Shown piece by piece: positions 1-8,751 of a stretch of DNA of 64,000 bases. Positions within the stretch are counted from its first letter, which is position 1; every line of letters begins with the position of its first letter. The notes under the pieces are model-generated. The model did not search any database. It was not told where the DNA came from and saw only the letters and a list, made by a program, of their open reading frames with translations. A program made the position numbers and the translations under genes. Source of the DNA: Chitinophaga eiseniae (GTDB lineage: Bacteria; Bacteroidota; Bacteroidia; Chitinophagales; Chitinophagaceae); contig NZ_JABAHZ010000001.1 of the NCBI RefSeq assembly GCF_012641265.1, forward strand, positions 1,054,001-1,118,000, given 5' to 3'.

Positions 1-581
1 TACAAAGCGGCGGAGTAATCGATGTTGGTAGTGCCACATTCAAACTCGTTCACCTCCTTAAATACATTATAGCTGGCGCTTAGTTTCCCATAGGTCGATT
101 CATCCTGGCTGAAACATTCAAAGAACATTTCATCCGGGTGTACACTGATAACGGGATCCAGCACAAACCAGGCATCACGGTCTTTTTTATATATATAGTC
201 GAAGTAAGTTCTGCGGGCTTTATAGAAAGGGCCCATTACACGGTCCCGCTCCACAGAAATATCGTGCAGCTGGTTTCTGAGTGTGTCAATACGGTCATCG
301 GCGGCTTTCATATCGAAGCCGTTCATATATTCTGCCAGCCAGAGCGACTCCTGCTGGGCAGCCCATTCTTTATAGGCAGTTTTATCTTTGGGTTTAAAAC
401 GCAGGTCAGACACCACCACATCATGCAGGGCGGATATGGCTTCGCGGAAAGCGATCTTTTTGTGCAGCTTTCCTACGAAGAATGTCGGGTCACGACGGGT
501 ATCCGGCGCAAAGGAAATGCCTGCGGAAGAGGCATTGCTGTACACCTGCGAGTTACCACTATATCTGTAGTTAAATAACAT
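1..581 (-). CDS. N-terminal part of a large protein, possibly SWIM zinc-finger family (partial)
   Basis: Read on the minus strand, an open frame starts at an ATG at 581 (MLFNYRYSGNSQV...) and runs off the left edge, giving about 193 residues without a stop. It begins only 15 bp after the stop of the WGR/HEAT gene at 597, so the two are very probably co-transcribed. The visible part is charged and soluble, with no signal peptide or membrane segment. From the neighbour, and from a resemblance I recall but cannot check, it may be the SWIM zinc-finger partner found beside WGR, MoxR-ATPase and VWA genes (as in the E. coli yehI-yehL-yehM-yehP-yehQ region). The SWIM motif itself would lie outside the window, so the family call is weak; that it is a real gene is well supported. 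Confidence 0.55.
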   Translation of the reverse strand, partial: MLFNYRYSGNSQVYSNASSAGISFAPDTRRDPTFFVGKLHKKIAFREAISALHDVVVSDLRFKPKDKTAYKEWAAQQESLWLAEYMNGFDMKAADDRIDTLRNQLHDISVERDRVMGPFYKARRTYFDYIYKKDRDAWFVLDPVISVHPDEMFFECFSQDESTYGKLSASYNVFKEVNEFECGTTNIDYSAAL

Positions 582-596
582 AAATGGATTACTTTT

Positions 597-3500
597 TTAA
601 GATACTCTGATAGCTGTTGGCATCATCTGGATAGGCAATTCTACCGGGTATTGCTGTTGTATGTTACGCATGATATCGATACAACGGGCCTTATCGCCTA
701 TCGCCACGGTAGCGGAAATATGAGCAATGATATGGCCAATATACGCAGCCGCTTCGGCAGACTTCAGCGCTTCGGCTTCCAGGAATGCAAATATTCTTTC
801 TTTTGCGGCGCGGGCTTTATTGACCCTGCTCAGCACTACCCTGAAGTAGTGTTCCAGTTGTTGCAGGTAATCCAGGTTACCGGCGGCATAGCTTTGCAGG
901 TAGTTGGTGGCAAATAACTGCATACTTACACTTGGGTGCTGGCTTAATTTCAGCAAATAAGTGGTACCATCTTCCTCCCGGAAAAAGCGCATCAGCATTT
1001 CTTTACCGAAGGCCTGGATATCAGGTCTCACGCTGTCGGCCACCGATACGAGTGTTTCCGGAGTCCAGTCTTTGTCGGTAAACTGGGTACGGAAAAACTC
1101 CATGGCCATCTGGCGGGTGTCTTCCCATTTGGCATCCAGCAATCCCATGGCCGCTTCTCTTTCATAGCGGATACGGGCCACATTTCTGTGATAAAACAGC
1201 CAACACCATTCGCGTACAGCCAGCAGTTCATGGCTACCGGCAGCAATGACCTGTTTCAACGTCAATGCCTCGGCAGGGATATACTTTTCCAGTACCACGA
1301 TACCGAATTCCTGTGCCGACCGGTAATTCGAATACAGCAAACGCAGGGCTGTGGCAGTATCCACATCCTGTAAATAGTTCACCAGCTCATGGCTGAGCAG
1401 TGCCGCAATATCTGTATGTGTACCCTCAGCAGTTTCCTTACGCATCAGCAGGGGCACCAGTTCATTTACCAGGTAAACGGCCATGCGTGGGTCTTGTTGC
1501 ACCAACTGGCTGATCAGGGGACGTATGCCATTTCGTACGTCCGTGTACGTACTGGTAATAATATATAGTACCAGTTCGGGTCTTTTCAGCAGTTCGGCCG
1601 TACCGAGGGCTTGCAGGATATTGACCCCGGCAGCTCTTACGGGCTGGAAGGCATTCACCAGCAACTCACGGATTAAGCCGTCGGATACTTCGGTGTAATT
1701 AAAGTGCCCTTGTTTCAGGAGCAGCAGGCGCGCGGCAAACGCGTGACAAGCCGGCACCGGGCTGCCCAGTAATTTCTCGATAATAGCTATATCCGTAACC
1801 GTGAGCGCCTGACGGCAAACCTGTTCCAGTATACTGCAGGAATCGTTGAGGTTGTCGTTGCCAGCGGCGGTAGCAGACTGCAGTGCCAGCAAACCGTCAA
1901 TCGCCATATTACATAAGATACGGGGATTGTCGCCCGGCAGGTATTCCAGTGTTAATTGCTTACGTACAAAATCACGCACTTCCTTATAGGGCGAGAATAA
2001 CAGGTGCATGAGGAAGTCGAGGTTGCCAAAGCATGTCGCCTGGTTTTCACTGATCCATTGCAACCCTTGTACACGGGCCAGGTCCAGCGGGCTTTTGATC
2101 AGGCTGAACAGAAGTGGTATAGACGGGTTGGCCGGATCATATCTTTCCTTGGCCAGCTCCAGTCCGTACATAGTAGGAATACTGAACGCGTTGGCCAGCA
2201 GCCCGGCTATAACGCCTTCATCCATCTTAGCTTTCAGGCTTTCATATTCAGGGTGGGCTTTCAGTTGCTCCATCGCAAAAATATGCACGGCTTCCATACG
2301 GCCGGAAATGAGCAGCTGTACAAAAGCCTGCGGTAATTGTTGCCAGAGATGGAGGTAAGGCACATCGCTTACAATCGCCGGCGCTGGCGGCGGTGTGGCC
2401 TGGTATTCTTTAGGAACTGCCGGTGTTACAGATGGTTTTTCAGCACCCAGCCAGCCAAACAGCTTTTTCAGCAAACCGCCTTTATCCCCGTTTTTCAGGG
2501 TATCGGGGTTGGCATCCAATGTACTTTTGGCAGTACTTTGTGCCCCATTGTTACCCGGTTCCTGGAATACCCATTCCCTGTTATCTCGTTTCAGACGGAG
2601 ATTGGTGGCATTTCCGCGGGTAATATAGTTCAGGTATACCGCGCGTGAGTTGGCGGGATACTGTATATAAATAGCCGTATAACGGTTATTGATATACGCA
2701 TAATCCCGTACCTGGTATTCTTTGGTGGCATCCCTGCTTTCGTCGTAGTGCAGCAATAAGGCGGTGGCGAGGCGTACATATTGTACATCTTCGCGGGCGC
2801 CCAATGTTTGCAGGTTACGCAATACGCGACGGTGCAGGTAAGCGCGGGTACGGTTGGAATAAGATAACCGGGAAGTAGGCTTTTTCAGTTCTTTGTCCGC
2901 CTTCATCGATTCCTGTAGCTCAGGAATATAGATGGTAGGAATATAGGGCTCACCATCGTAGTCGGTACTGCTGCCCGGGTTGTTGAACATGGGTGCTTCC
3001 CTTTCAAAGCGGGTAGCCAGCAGGCCTACGATATTATGTTCATCCCTCAGCTCCGCCTGTTTAAAGATATGGCGGACGTGCTGGAAGAAAGACGGCCGGA
3101 AAGGCATGCGCGACAAGAGGGTCACCAGTACTTGTTTTACCGCAGGGTATTGCCAGGAGATCACGAAAAGTTCTTCCAGCATAGGGTAACTCAGTTGCTG
3201 CTGAGACACTACCTGTTGGGTAAGCAGGTTGAAAAGTTCTTCCCCATTGTTATTGGTCACCGCGGTTTGAAAAGCAGGTGGGAGCCGTTGTACATATGCC
3301 TGTATAAGCGCGGCCCTTTCTTCTGCCGGCAATACCAGCAGGAGGCCGTTGGCCGCCAGCATACGGATGTTCAACGGGCGGGAGCTATTGTCGGCATAGG
3401 AGCGCAATACAGGGCCGGCAGCCGGATCACCTGTTTTGCCCAGCGACCATAAAGCCGCATAACGTTGACGGGCATCTCCTTTTTCTACCAGTTTGACCAG

Positions 3501-3926
3501 GTAGGGTACGGCTTCTCTTATTTTCTCCTCTCCCGCTCTCCAGATCACACGGGAAGTACTCCAGGTAGTTTTATAGCTGGATTTTCCTTCCACAGCGTCC
3601 TGTAGTCGCCTTAATATAGCGCGGTGTTTTACATCTGCCACCTGGGTAGTATCTACCGGCACAAATGTCAAATCCTGCACAGCTTCTTGTTCTCCTAAAT
3701 AACCTTTGCTTCGTTTTTCCTTTTCGAGCGCGTCGAAGATGGTAGTGGCAGCGGCGAGTGCTACGGGACTTACAGTTTTGGTGCCGTCTTTCAGGGCACC
3801 ACCACGTTTTCCGTATCTGAAGTTAACAATATATTGTTCCGGGCCAACTTCACAAAGGTCAATTTCATAGGTCTTATCCGAGTTCCCTTCCCGGAAAAAG
3901 AGTTTTACGTTCCTGACAATTCGCAT
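597..3926 (-). CDS. WGR domain and HEAT-repeat protein (MolR/YehI-like)
   Basis: A 1109-residue cytoplasmic protein. Residues 1-80 resemble a WGR domain, with the core written here as RYGKRGG after a strand containing YIVNFRYG; WGR domains occur in PARPs and in MolR/YehI proteins and are thought to bind nucleic acid. The remainder is alpha-helical with repeated HEAT-like pairs (for example VPYLVKLVEKGDARQRYAAL, and further units through about residue 1090), plus a proline-rich linker near residues 500-530. There is no obvious enzymatic motif. It is the first gene of a unit that continues into the partial gene at 581. In other bacteria such genes cluster with MoxR ATPases, VWA and SWIM proteins, whose function is not settled. 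The start at 3926 gives the N-terminal WGR strand directly, so it is likely correct. Confidence 0.75.
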   Translation of the reverse strand: MRIVRNVKLFFREGNSDKTYEIDLCEVGPEQYIVNFRYGKRGGALKDGTKTVSPVALAAATTIFDALEKEKRSKGYLGEQEAVQDLTFVPVDTTQVADVKHRAILRRLQDAVEGKSSYKTTWSTSRVIWRAGEEKIREAVPYLVKLVEKGDARQRYAALWSLGKTGDPAAGPVLRSYADNSSRPLNIRMLAANGLLLVLPAEERAALIQAYVQRLPPAFQTAVTNNNGEELFNLLTQQVVSQQQLSYPMLEELFVISWQYPAVKQVLVTLLSRMPFRPSFFQHVRHIFKQAELRDEHNIVGLLATRFEREAPMFNNPGSSTDYDGEPYIPTIYIPELQESMKADKELKKPTSRLSYSNRTRAYLHRRVLRNLQTLGAREDVQYVRLATALLLHYDESRDATKEYQVRDYAYINNRYTAIYIQYPANSRAVYLNYITRGNATNLRLKRDNREWVFQEPGNNGAQSTAKSTLDANPDTLKNGDKGGLLKKLFGWLGAEKPSVTPAVPKEYQATPPPAPAIVSDVPYLHLWQQLPQAFVQLLISGRMEAVHIFAMEQLKAHPEYESLKAKMDEGVIAGLLANAFSIPTMYGLELAKERYDPANPSIPLLFSLIKSPLDLARVQGLQWISENQATCFGNLDFLMHLLFSPYKEVRDFVRKQLTLEYLPGDNPRILCNMAIDGLLALQSATAAGNDNLNDSCSILEQVCRQALTVTDIAIIEKLLGSPVPACHAFAARLLLLKQGHFNYTEVSDGLIRELLVNAFQPVRAAGVNILQALGTAELLKRPELVLYIITSTYTDVRNGIRPLISQLVQQDPRMAVYLVNELVPLLMRKETAEGTHTDIAALLSHELVNYLQDVDTATALRLLYSNYRSAQEFGIVVLEKYIPAEALTLKQVIAAGSHELLAVREWCWLFYHRNVARIRYEREAAMGLLDAKWEDTRQMAMEFFRTQFTDKDWTPETLVSVADSVRPDIQAFGKEMLMRFFREEDGTTYLLKLSQHPSVSMQLFATNYLQSYAAGNLDYLQQLEHYFRVVLSRVNKARAAKERIFAFLEAEALKSAEAAAYIGHIIAHISATVAIGDKARCIDIMRNIQQQYPVELPIQMMPTAIRVS

Positions 3927-4074
3927 GAGCTAACATTAACATTAAATATAGACGGGCTAAAGCTAACAAAAGAATTACAATTTCCGAACGTTGACCGGCA
4001 ATTTTGTGGGAATATAATATATGTAGGGGGCAAAAAATGATATATGCGTGGGCGTTAGTGCATTTACATAACAA

Positions 4075-4096
4075 CGGGCCGGATTTCTCCGGCCCG
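4075..4096. terminator. Intrinsic terminator-like hairpin after ychF
   Basis: Nine-base-pair GC-rich stem (CGGGCCGGA paired with TCCGGCCCG) with a short loop, followed by T-rich DNA on the plus strand and a weaker T run on the minus strand. It lies 42 bp beyond the stop of the minus-strand ychF gene, so it most likely ends that transcript. Confidence 0.65.
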
Positions 4097-4137
4097 TTTG
4101 ATTGTTGTAACCCTCATGGATATTTTCATGAAGTATC

Positions 4138-5241
4138 TTATACGTTGAAGCGGAAGTGCATCACATCACCGTCAGCCACCACATATTCTTTTCCTTCAAT
4201 ACGCAGACGTCCGTTGTCGCGGGCAGCCGCTTCGGAACCATATTTCACATAATCATCGTATGCAATTACTTCTGCTTTGATAAATCCTTTTTCGAAATCG
4301 GTATGGATAACGCTGGCCGCCTGCGGAGCTTTCCATCCCTGGTGAATGGTCCAGGCGCGTACTTCCTGCACGCCGGCAGTAAAGTAAGTGATCAGGTTGA
4401 GCAGTCCATAAGCAGAGCGGATCAGGCGATTCAGGCCTGGCTCTGTCAGTCCGTATTCTTCGAGGAACAGTTCCTTATCGGCCGGGTCTTCCATTTCGGA
4501 GATCTGGGCTTCAATGGTATTGTTCATCACGATAACTTTCGCATTCTCTGCTTTTACGCCTTCCTGCAGCGCTTCAGAAAATTTATTGCCGGTATGCAGT
4601 GACGCTTCATCTACGTTGGCCACATACAGTACTGGTTTTTCGGTGAGCAGGAACAGGTCGGCGATCGCTACGCGTTCTTCCTTGCTGAGTCCCAGTTCAC
4701 GGATATTACGGCCCTGTTCCAGGTGTGCCTGGCATCTTTTCAGGACTTCAAATTCTACTTTTGCTTTAGGATCTCCACCGGTTTTAGCCATTTTCTCGGT
4801 GCGGGCTACTTTACGTTCCACGCTTTCCAGGTCTTTCAGCTGTAATTCGGTGTCAATGATTTCCTTGTCTCCCACGGGGTTGATAGCGCCCTCTTCACGA
4901 AGGATGTTATCATCTTCGAAGCAGCGGATCACGTGTACGATCGCATCTACCTCGCGGATGTTGGCCAGGAACTTATTTCCCAGTCCTTCGCCCTTGCTGG
5001 CGCCTTTTACCAGGCCGGCAATATCTACAAACTCGATCGTAGTCGGTACTACCCTTTCAGGTTTTACCAGCTCTTCCAGTTTATACATACGCACGTCCGG
5101 CACGTCTACCTGACCTACGTTGGGTTCTATAGTACAGAAGCGGTAGTTGCTGGCCTGCGCTTTAGCGCTGTTGCTCACCGCATTAAATAAAGTTGATTTT
5201 CCTACGTTCGGCAATCCTACAATTCCAACTTGCAAAGCCAT
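4138..5241 (-). CDS. ychF: Redox-regulated ATPase YchF (Obg-family P-loop protein)
   Basis: 367 residues, the normal YchF/OLA1 length. The G1 P-loop GLPNVGKST is at residues 9-17, the switch region contains DIAGLVKGASKGEGLGNKFL, and the usual NKxD specificity motif is replaced by an NVDE-like motif as expected for YchF, which prefers ATP. The C-terminal TGS-type domain ends with GDVMHFRFNV. YchF binds ribosomes and acts as a translation- and stress-associated ATPase in the cytoplasm. The gene is divergent from the SpmA-SpmB fusion gene at 5308, with a candidate -7 box in the 66-bp gap, and is followed by a hairpin at 4075-4096. Nothing unusual. Confidence 0.97.
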   Translation of the reverse strand: MALQVGIVGLPNVGKSTLFNAVSNSAKAQASNYRFCTIEPNVGQVDVPDVRMYKLEELVKPERVVPTTIEFVDIAGLVKGASKGEGLGNKFLANIREVDAIVHVIRCFEDDNILREEGAINPVGDKEIIDTELQLKDLESVERKVARTEKMAKTGGDPKAKVEFEVLKRCQAHLEQGRNIRELGLSKEERVAIADLFLLTEKPVLYVANVDEASLHTGNKFSEALQEGVKAENAKVIVMNNTIEAQISEMEDPADKELFLEEYGLTEPGLNRLIRSAYGLLNLITYFTAGVQEVRAWTIHQGWKAPQAASVIHTDFEKGFIKAEVIAYDDYVKYGSEAAARDNGRLRIEGKEYVVADGDVMHFRFNV

Positions 5242-5250
5242 TTTTTAAAA

Positions 5251-5281
5251 TTTGCGCAAAGATAGGTTTATTTTAGTTTAT
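5251..5281 (+). promoter_or_regulatory. Candidate promoter for the SpmA-SpmB fusion gene
   Basis: TTTG at 5251-5254, 19 bp, then TAGTTTAT at 5274-5281, which matches six of eight positions of the TAnnTTTG -7 consensus. It lies 26 bp before the ATG and overlaps the divergent ychF promoter candidate. Confidence 0.4.
5257..5264 (-). promoter_or_regulatory. Candidate -7 promoter box for ychF
   Basis: On the minus strand the sequence is TATCTTTG, a perfect match to the Bacteroidota -7 consensus TAnnTTTG, 16 bp before the ychF start. No good TTTG -33 box is seen at the usual spacing. Confidence 0.45.
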
Positions 5282-5307
5282 TTGTTGATGAATAAACCAA
5301 TAATCTA

Positions 5308-6546
5308 ATGGCATTAAACTACGTATGGCTGGGATTTTTTCTTATTGCATTTGTTGTAGCAGTTTTCAAGTCGGTAGTTTTGCACGACGCTTCCATCTTC
5401 GGGGAGATCATGAACGGGATGTTTTCCAGCGCTAAAACCGGCGCAGAGATTTCGCTGGGGCTGGCAGGTATTATGACTTTATGGCTGGGTATCATGCGCA
5501 TAGGGGAAGTAGCCGGCATGATCAACCGTTTTTCCCGCCTGGTAAACCCTTTCTTCTCCAAACTATTCCCTGACGTTCCCAAAGGCCATCCGGCTATGGG
5601 ATCGATGATGATGAACTTTTCCGCTACCATGCTGGGCCTCGATAACGCCGCCACGCCTATGGGCCTGAAAGCCATGAAAGAACTGCAGGAAATCAATCCA
5701 AGACCAGAGGAGGCCAGCAACCCCCAGATTATGTTCCTGGTACTGAATACGGCGGGCGTGGTGCTGATTCCTACCTCGGTGATCGCGTTACGACTGGCAG
5801 CGGGGGCCGCCAACCCGGCCGACATCTTTATCCCTACCCTGATCTCTACCTTTATCGCATTTATCATGGGAATGTTTACCGTTTCCATCTTCCAGAAAAT
5901 CAACCTGTTCAAGTTACCGGTGCTGGTCTTCCTGTTGTTGTTTGCCGGTATTATGACAGGACTTTACTTTTGGGTGCAAAGCCTGCCTCCTGCTGAAATA
6001 GGCCCCAAGACCGCTTCTTTGGGTGGTGCTATCATCTTTACTATTGTGATTACTTTCCTGGTGGCGGGTATGGTAAAAAAAATAAATGTATATGATGCTT
6101 TTATAGAGGGGGCTAAAGAAGGATTCCAGGTATCTGTCCGGATTATTCCCTACCTGGTAGGTATGCTGGTGGCCATTAGCGTGTTTCGCACTACGGGTTG
6201 CCTGGACTATATCACCCATGGTATTGGCTTGTTCTTCGCCTGGCTGGGACTTAATACCGATTTCGTACCAGCACTGCCGGTAGCCTTTATGAAGCCGCTG
6301 AGTGGCGGTGGCGCCAGGGCCCTGATGGTGGATATCCTGAAAACCCATGGGGTAGATTCATTTGTGGGCAAGCTGGCCAGCATTATCCAGGGCACTACCG
6401 AAACTACATTTTACGTACTGGCGGTATACTTTGGCTCTGTGAATGTAAAGCAGACCCGGTATGCACTGGCGGCGGGCCTGATTGCCGACTTTTTTGGAAT
6501 GCTCTGTGCCATCCTGCTGGGGTACCTGTTTTTTCATACCGCGTAA
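5308..6546 (+). CDS. Nucleoside-recognition (Gate) membrane protein, SpmA-SpmB fusion
   Basis: 412-residue polytopic inner-membrane protein. The N-terminal half (about residues 1-200) matches SpmA, with the conserved region MNFSATMLGLDNAATPMG; the C-terminal half (about 215-412) matches SpmB, including KPLSGGGARA and GTTETTFYVLAVYFGSV. In Bacillus these are two spore-maturation proteins; here they are one polypeptide in an organism not expected to sporulate. Gate-domain proteins are related to nucleoside transporters, but the substrate of this branch is not known. The gene stands alone, divergent from ychF and followed by a long bidirectional hairpin. The ATG at 5308 gives a membrane segment at once, supporting the start. 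Confidence 0.88.
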   Translation: MALNYVWLGFFLIAFVVAVFKSVVLHDASIFGEIMNGMFSSAKTGAEISLGLAGIMTLWLGIMRIGEVAGMINRFSRLVNPFFSKLFPDVPKGHPAMGSMMMNFSATMLGLDNAATPMGLKAMKELQEINPRPEEASNPQIMFLVLNTAGVVLIPTSVIALRLAAGAANPADIFIPTLISTFIAFIMGMFTVSIFQKINLFKLPVLVFLLLFAGIMTGLYFWVQSLPPAEIGPKTASLGGAIIFTIVITFLVAGMVKKINVYDAFIEGAKEGFQVSVRIIPYLVGMLVAISVFRTTGCLDYITHGIGLFFAWLGLNTDFVPALPVAFMKPLSGGGARALMVDILKTHGVDSFVGKLASIIQGTTETTFYVLAVYFGSVNVKQTRYALAAGLIADFFGMLCAILLGYLFFHTA

Positions 6547-6551
6547 GTATA

Positions 6552-6629
6552 TATAATATTATAAAGAGAGAAGGGACAATAAATGCGGCATAAGCTGCAC
6601 TTATTGTCCCTTCTCTCTTTAATATTATA
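6552..6629. terminator. Long bidirectional terminator hairpin
   Basis: A 20-bp perfect stem (6563-6582 with 6601-6620) is extended outward by 9 bp (6552-6560 with 6621-6629, across a 2-nt bulge) and inward by 3 bp. It separates the convergent genes ending at 6546 and 6636 and can serve both. The pairing is much longer than a usual intrinsic terminator. Confidence 0.8.
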
Positions 6630-6635
6630 CTGTTA

Positions 6636-7139
6636 TTATGGCTGATCAGGTATGTTAATCAACTGGTTTACCCTTCTTACAAAATCGTCGGCCCCGGCAG
6701 GGCTGATCAACCATTTCTGGTTATCAGATTCAATGAGCACCAGGTCTTCCCGGTTAGTACACCAACGCTGGTACTTCCCTATTTCGCTGGAGCGATAGGT
6801 ACCCAGGTACCCGAATACGCCTCCTATATTCAACAGGCGGGAACTGCTTCCCAGGTCTTCTTCTGTAATGCTCCTCAACCTAACCACATCCTCCAGGTGA
6901 ATGGTGATGCTCAACAACGGCCGCCGGATAAGGATGGTCGTAGCAGTGATCGTATAATACCGCGGACTCAAACACCAGGCAATAACGATTACAGGTACCA
7001 GGATAAACAACATCACTGTGGTACTGAGCGTATCCCGTGAGATGTCGGTGATTTGCCGGAATAAAAAGACCAATGAAATGATAATGATCAGGTGTGTGAC
7101 AAGTTTTGAGTTATCGTCCAACCGGGCGGCATATCGCAT
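6636..7139 (-). CDS. PH-like domain membrane protein
   Basis: 167 residues. Two hydrophobic segments near residues 14-30 and 38-58 (KLVTHLIIIISLVFLF and VMLFILVPVIVIAW) precede a bacterial PH-like domain: SPRYYTITATTILIRRPL, a strand-rich middle with GVFGYLGTY, and the closing WLISPAGADDFVRRVNQLI. This is the DUF304/bPH arrangement of a small membrane anchor followed by a PH fold whose ligand is not known. It may be cotranscribed with the small gene upstream at 7183 (gap 43 bp). Family assignment is by overall pattern; function is unknown. Confidence 0.7.
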   Translation of the reverse strand: MRYAARLDDNSKLVTHLIIIISLVFLFRQITDISRDTLSTTVMLFILVPVIVIAWCLSPRYYTITATTILIRRPLLSITIHLEDVVRLRSITEEDLGSSSRLLNIGGVFGYLGTYRSSEIGKYQRWCTNREDLVLIESDNQKWLISPAGADDFVRRVNQLINIPDQP

Positions 7140-7182
7140 AAGTTCCTATCCTTTAATTGCCTGGTAAGATAAAGAAATTTAG

Positions 7183-7482
7183 TTATATGCTATCATACTT
7201 ACCGGTTTTTTCTTCCATGGTAACATCCTTGTCTTTTCTTATCTGCATTTTTACATACACCAGCAATTGAGACGCACCTGCTTTAAAGCAAACTTCCTGG
7301 GCTTTACGCACCACTTCCATGAGCTCATCATAGGTACCTTCCATCACCGTTTCAAAAGGACACACCCTATATTTGACACCTGAGTCTTTGATCACCGCAA
7401 TAGCCTCATCAACTACCGCATAAACCTGCTCAGAAGGCACCGAAGGAATGATTTGCAGCGCTAAATTGATCTTGTTATTCAT
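7183..7482 (-). CDS. Thiamine-binding protein (MTH1187/YkoF family, DUF77)
   Basis: 99 residues with the family pattern: INLALQIIPSVP at the N-terminus, YRVCPFETVMEGTYDELMEVV in the middle and KAGASQLLVYVKMQIRKD near the end. MTH1187-type proteins form ferredoxin-like dimers or tetramers, and members bind thiamine or related pyrimidines in the cytoplasm; the physiological role is uncertain. The length equals the family norm. The long AT-rich region upstream (7483-7825) probably holds its promoter. No thiamine-synthesis gene or TPP riboswitch is seen nearby. Confidence 0.85.
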   Translation of the reverse strand: MNNKINLALQIIPSVPSEQVYAVVDEAIAVIKDSGVKYRVCPFETVMEGTYDELMEVVRKAQEVCFKAGASQLLVYVKMQIRKDKDVTMEEKTGKYDSI

Positions 7483-7825
7483 CTTTTTAAATTTATCTAA
7501 TTAATTGAATTATATATAAATAATTACGTTTACATAAACTATTTCTTCAAACAAAACATCTCTCTTTTGTCGCATCTTTTTATTAATCATCATTTATTAT
7601 CGGTCCATCCGATTTTTTCATCTAAAGTAACAATATATATAAATATCATAAAACTTTATTAATCAATTTATTATACTCCATTCACTTTTCAATTCCTTCT
7701 TCGCGGATTTACTTAAAATGCAGTTATGTATATCAATTTTAATGTATTTATATTTTAAATAATAAATAGGTTTTTCAGTACAGAAATTGCTTTGATATAC
7801 ATTTCTTCTCTCCTGCTATGGGTAA
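7483..7825. other. AT-rich intergenic region without a gene
   Basis: 343 bp, strikingly AT-rich, with many short runs of A and T and stop codons in all frames. No RNA gene or convincing promoter box found. It marks the left boundary between housekeeping genes and the polysaccharide-related block. Confidence 0.6.
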
Positions 7826-8632
7826 CTATGCTGTTGCCTTTTTGGTGGCCAGGTAATTATACTGATCAATCCGGGTGAATTCAAAATCAGCCATTGAACT
7901 GAGTTTATCGTTTACAGTATTGTCCCCCTCGTAGCGTTCAAAAATAATACGAAGATCTGAGGTATCCCGGATAAAATTCCTGGCGCCTTCCAGCACTTCG
8001 GTTTCCATTCCTTCCACATCGAGCTTCACAATAATGCGTCCCCGGAGGTTTAGCCCCAGTTGAGGTACCAAATCATCCAGCCTTTCAATAGGGATATTAC
8101 CCCCGTCCTTATGGTCGCGGTCCATGTGACTCGACCCGGTGACCGTTCCCATCACCACAAAATTGACCTTCTCCCGCCGGCTACCCAGTCCTGCGGCATA
8201 CAACTTTACCTTGTCTTCCAACTGGTTGAGCCGGAGGTTTTCCTCCACCGCTTTGTAGTTAACTGGTTCAAAAGCGATGCAGGGAACGCCTTGACCTGCC
8301 AGCCATACATCGTATTCCCCGATACAGGCGCCGATGTCAATGAAACTACCAATAGCCTTTGCATCTACCTGCTCTTTCAGGTAGTTACGTACGCGTCGTT
8401 CATAGGCGTAGTTGATAAATTGAAAATCGGTGGTGCCTTTGCGGATCCTGAAACGTCCCATAGCGGAGGTAGCCTGCCAGGTTTTTCCAGGTGGTTTATT
8501 AAAGAGCACCAGTTTAAGGGAAGCGGCCAACGAATTCCAATCGTTGTAACGAATGTACTCACCAAAATACGACAGGTATTGCCCGTATTTAGATAAGTTC
8601 CTCCAGGAGGGATAATAGGCGTGATCTTTCAT
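7826..8632 (-). CDS. FkbM-family methyltransferase
   Basis: 268 residues. The SAM-binding motif FIDIGACIGEYDVWLA lies at about residues 97-112, followed by the acidic end of strand 2 (CIAFEPVN) and the FkbM-typical segment KLDVEGMETEVLEGARNFI near residues 204-222. FkbM enzymes O-methylate sugars or polyketides; here the most likely target is a sugar of a cell-surface glycan, judging by the glycosyltransferases that follow. The N-terminal 50 residues are specific to this protein. No signal peptide. It is transcribed alone, between an AT-rich region and the GNAT-nitrilase gene in the same direction 120 bp upstream. Confidence 0.85.
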   Translation of the reverse strand: MKDHAYYPSWRNLSKYGQYLSYFGEYIRYNDWNSLAASLKLVLFNKPPGKTWQATSAMGRFRIRKGTTDFQFINYAYERRVRNYLKEQVDAKAIGSFIDIGACIGEYDVWLAGQGVPCIAFEPVNYKAVEENLRLNQLEDKVKLYAAGLGSRREKVNFVVMGTVTGSSHMDRDHKDGGNIPIERLDDLVPQLGLNLRGRIIVKLDVEGMETEVLEGARNFIRDTSDLRIIFERYEGDNTVNDKLSSMADFEFTRIDQYNYLATKKATA

Positions 8633-8751
8633 GATAGTTGGGTTTTCCGGTTAAAATAAATCTTAGGAATGTAAGCGGGAAGCAGTGTGGTAAAAGCTCC
8701 TGCCGCTCAAATTAAGATTATTAACAACCTATAAAATTCCCTTATCACTAT

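Noticed and set aside
4514..5113. A 199-codon plus-strand open frame
   Set aside because: Antisense to ychF, serine-rich shadow product without domains.
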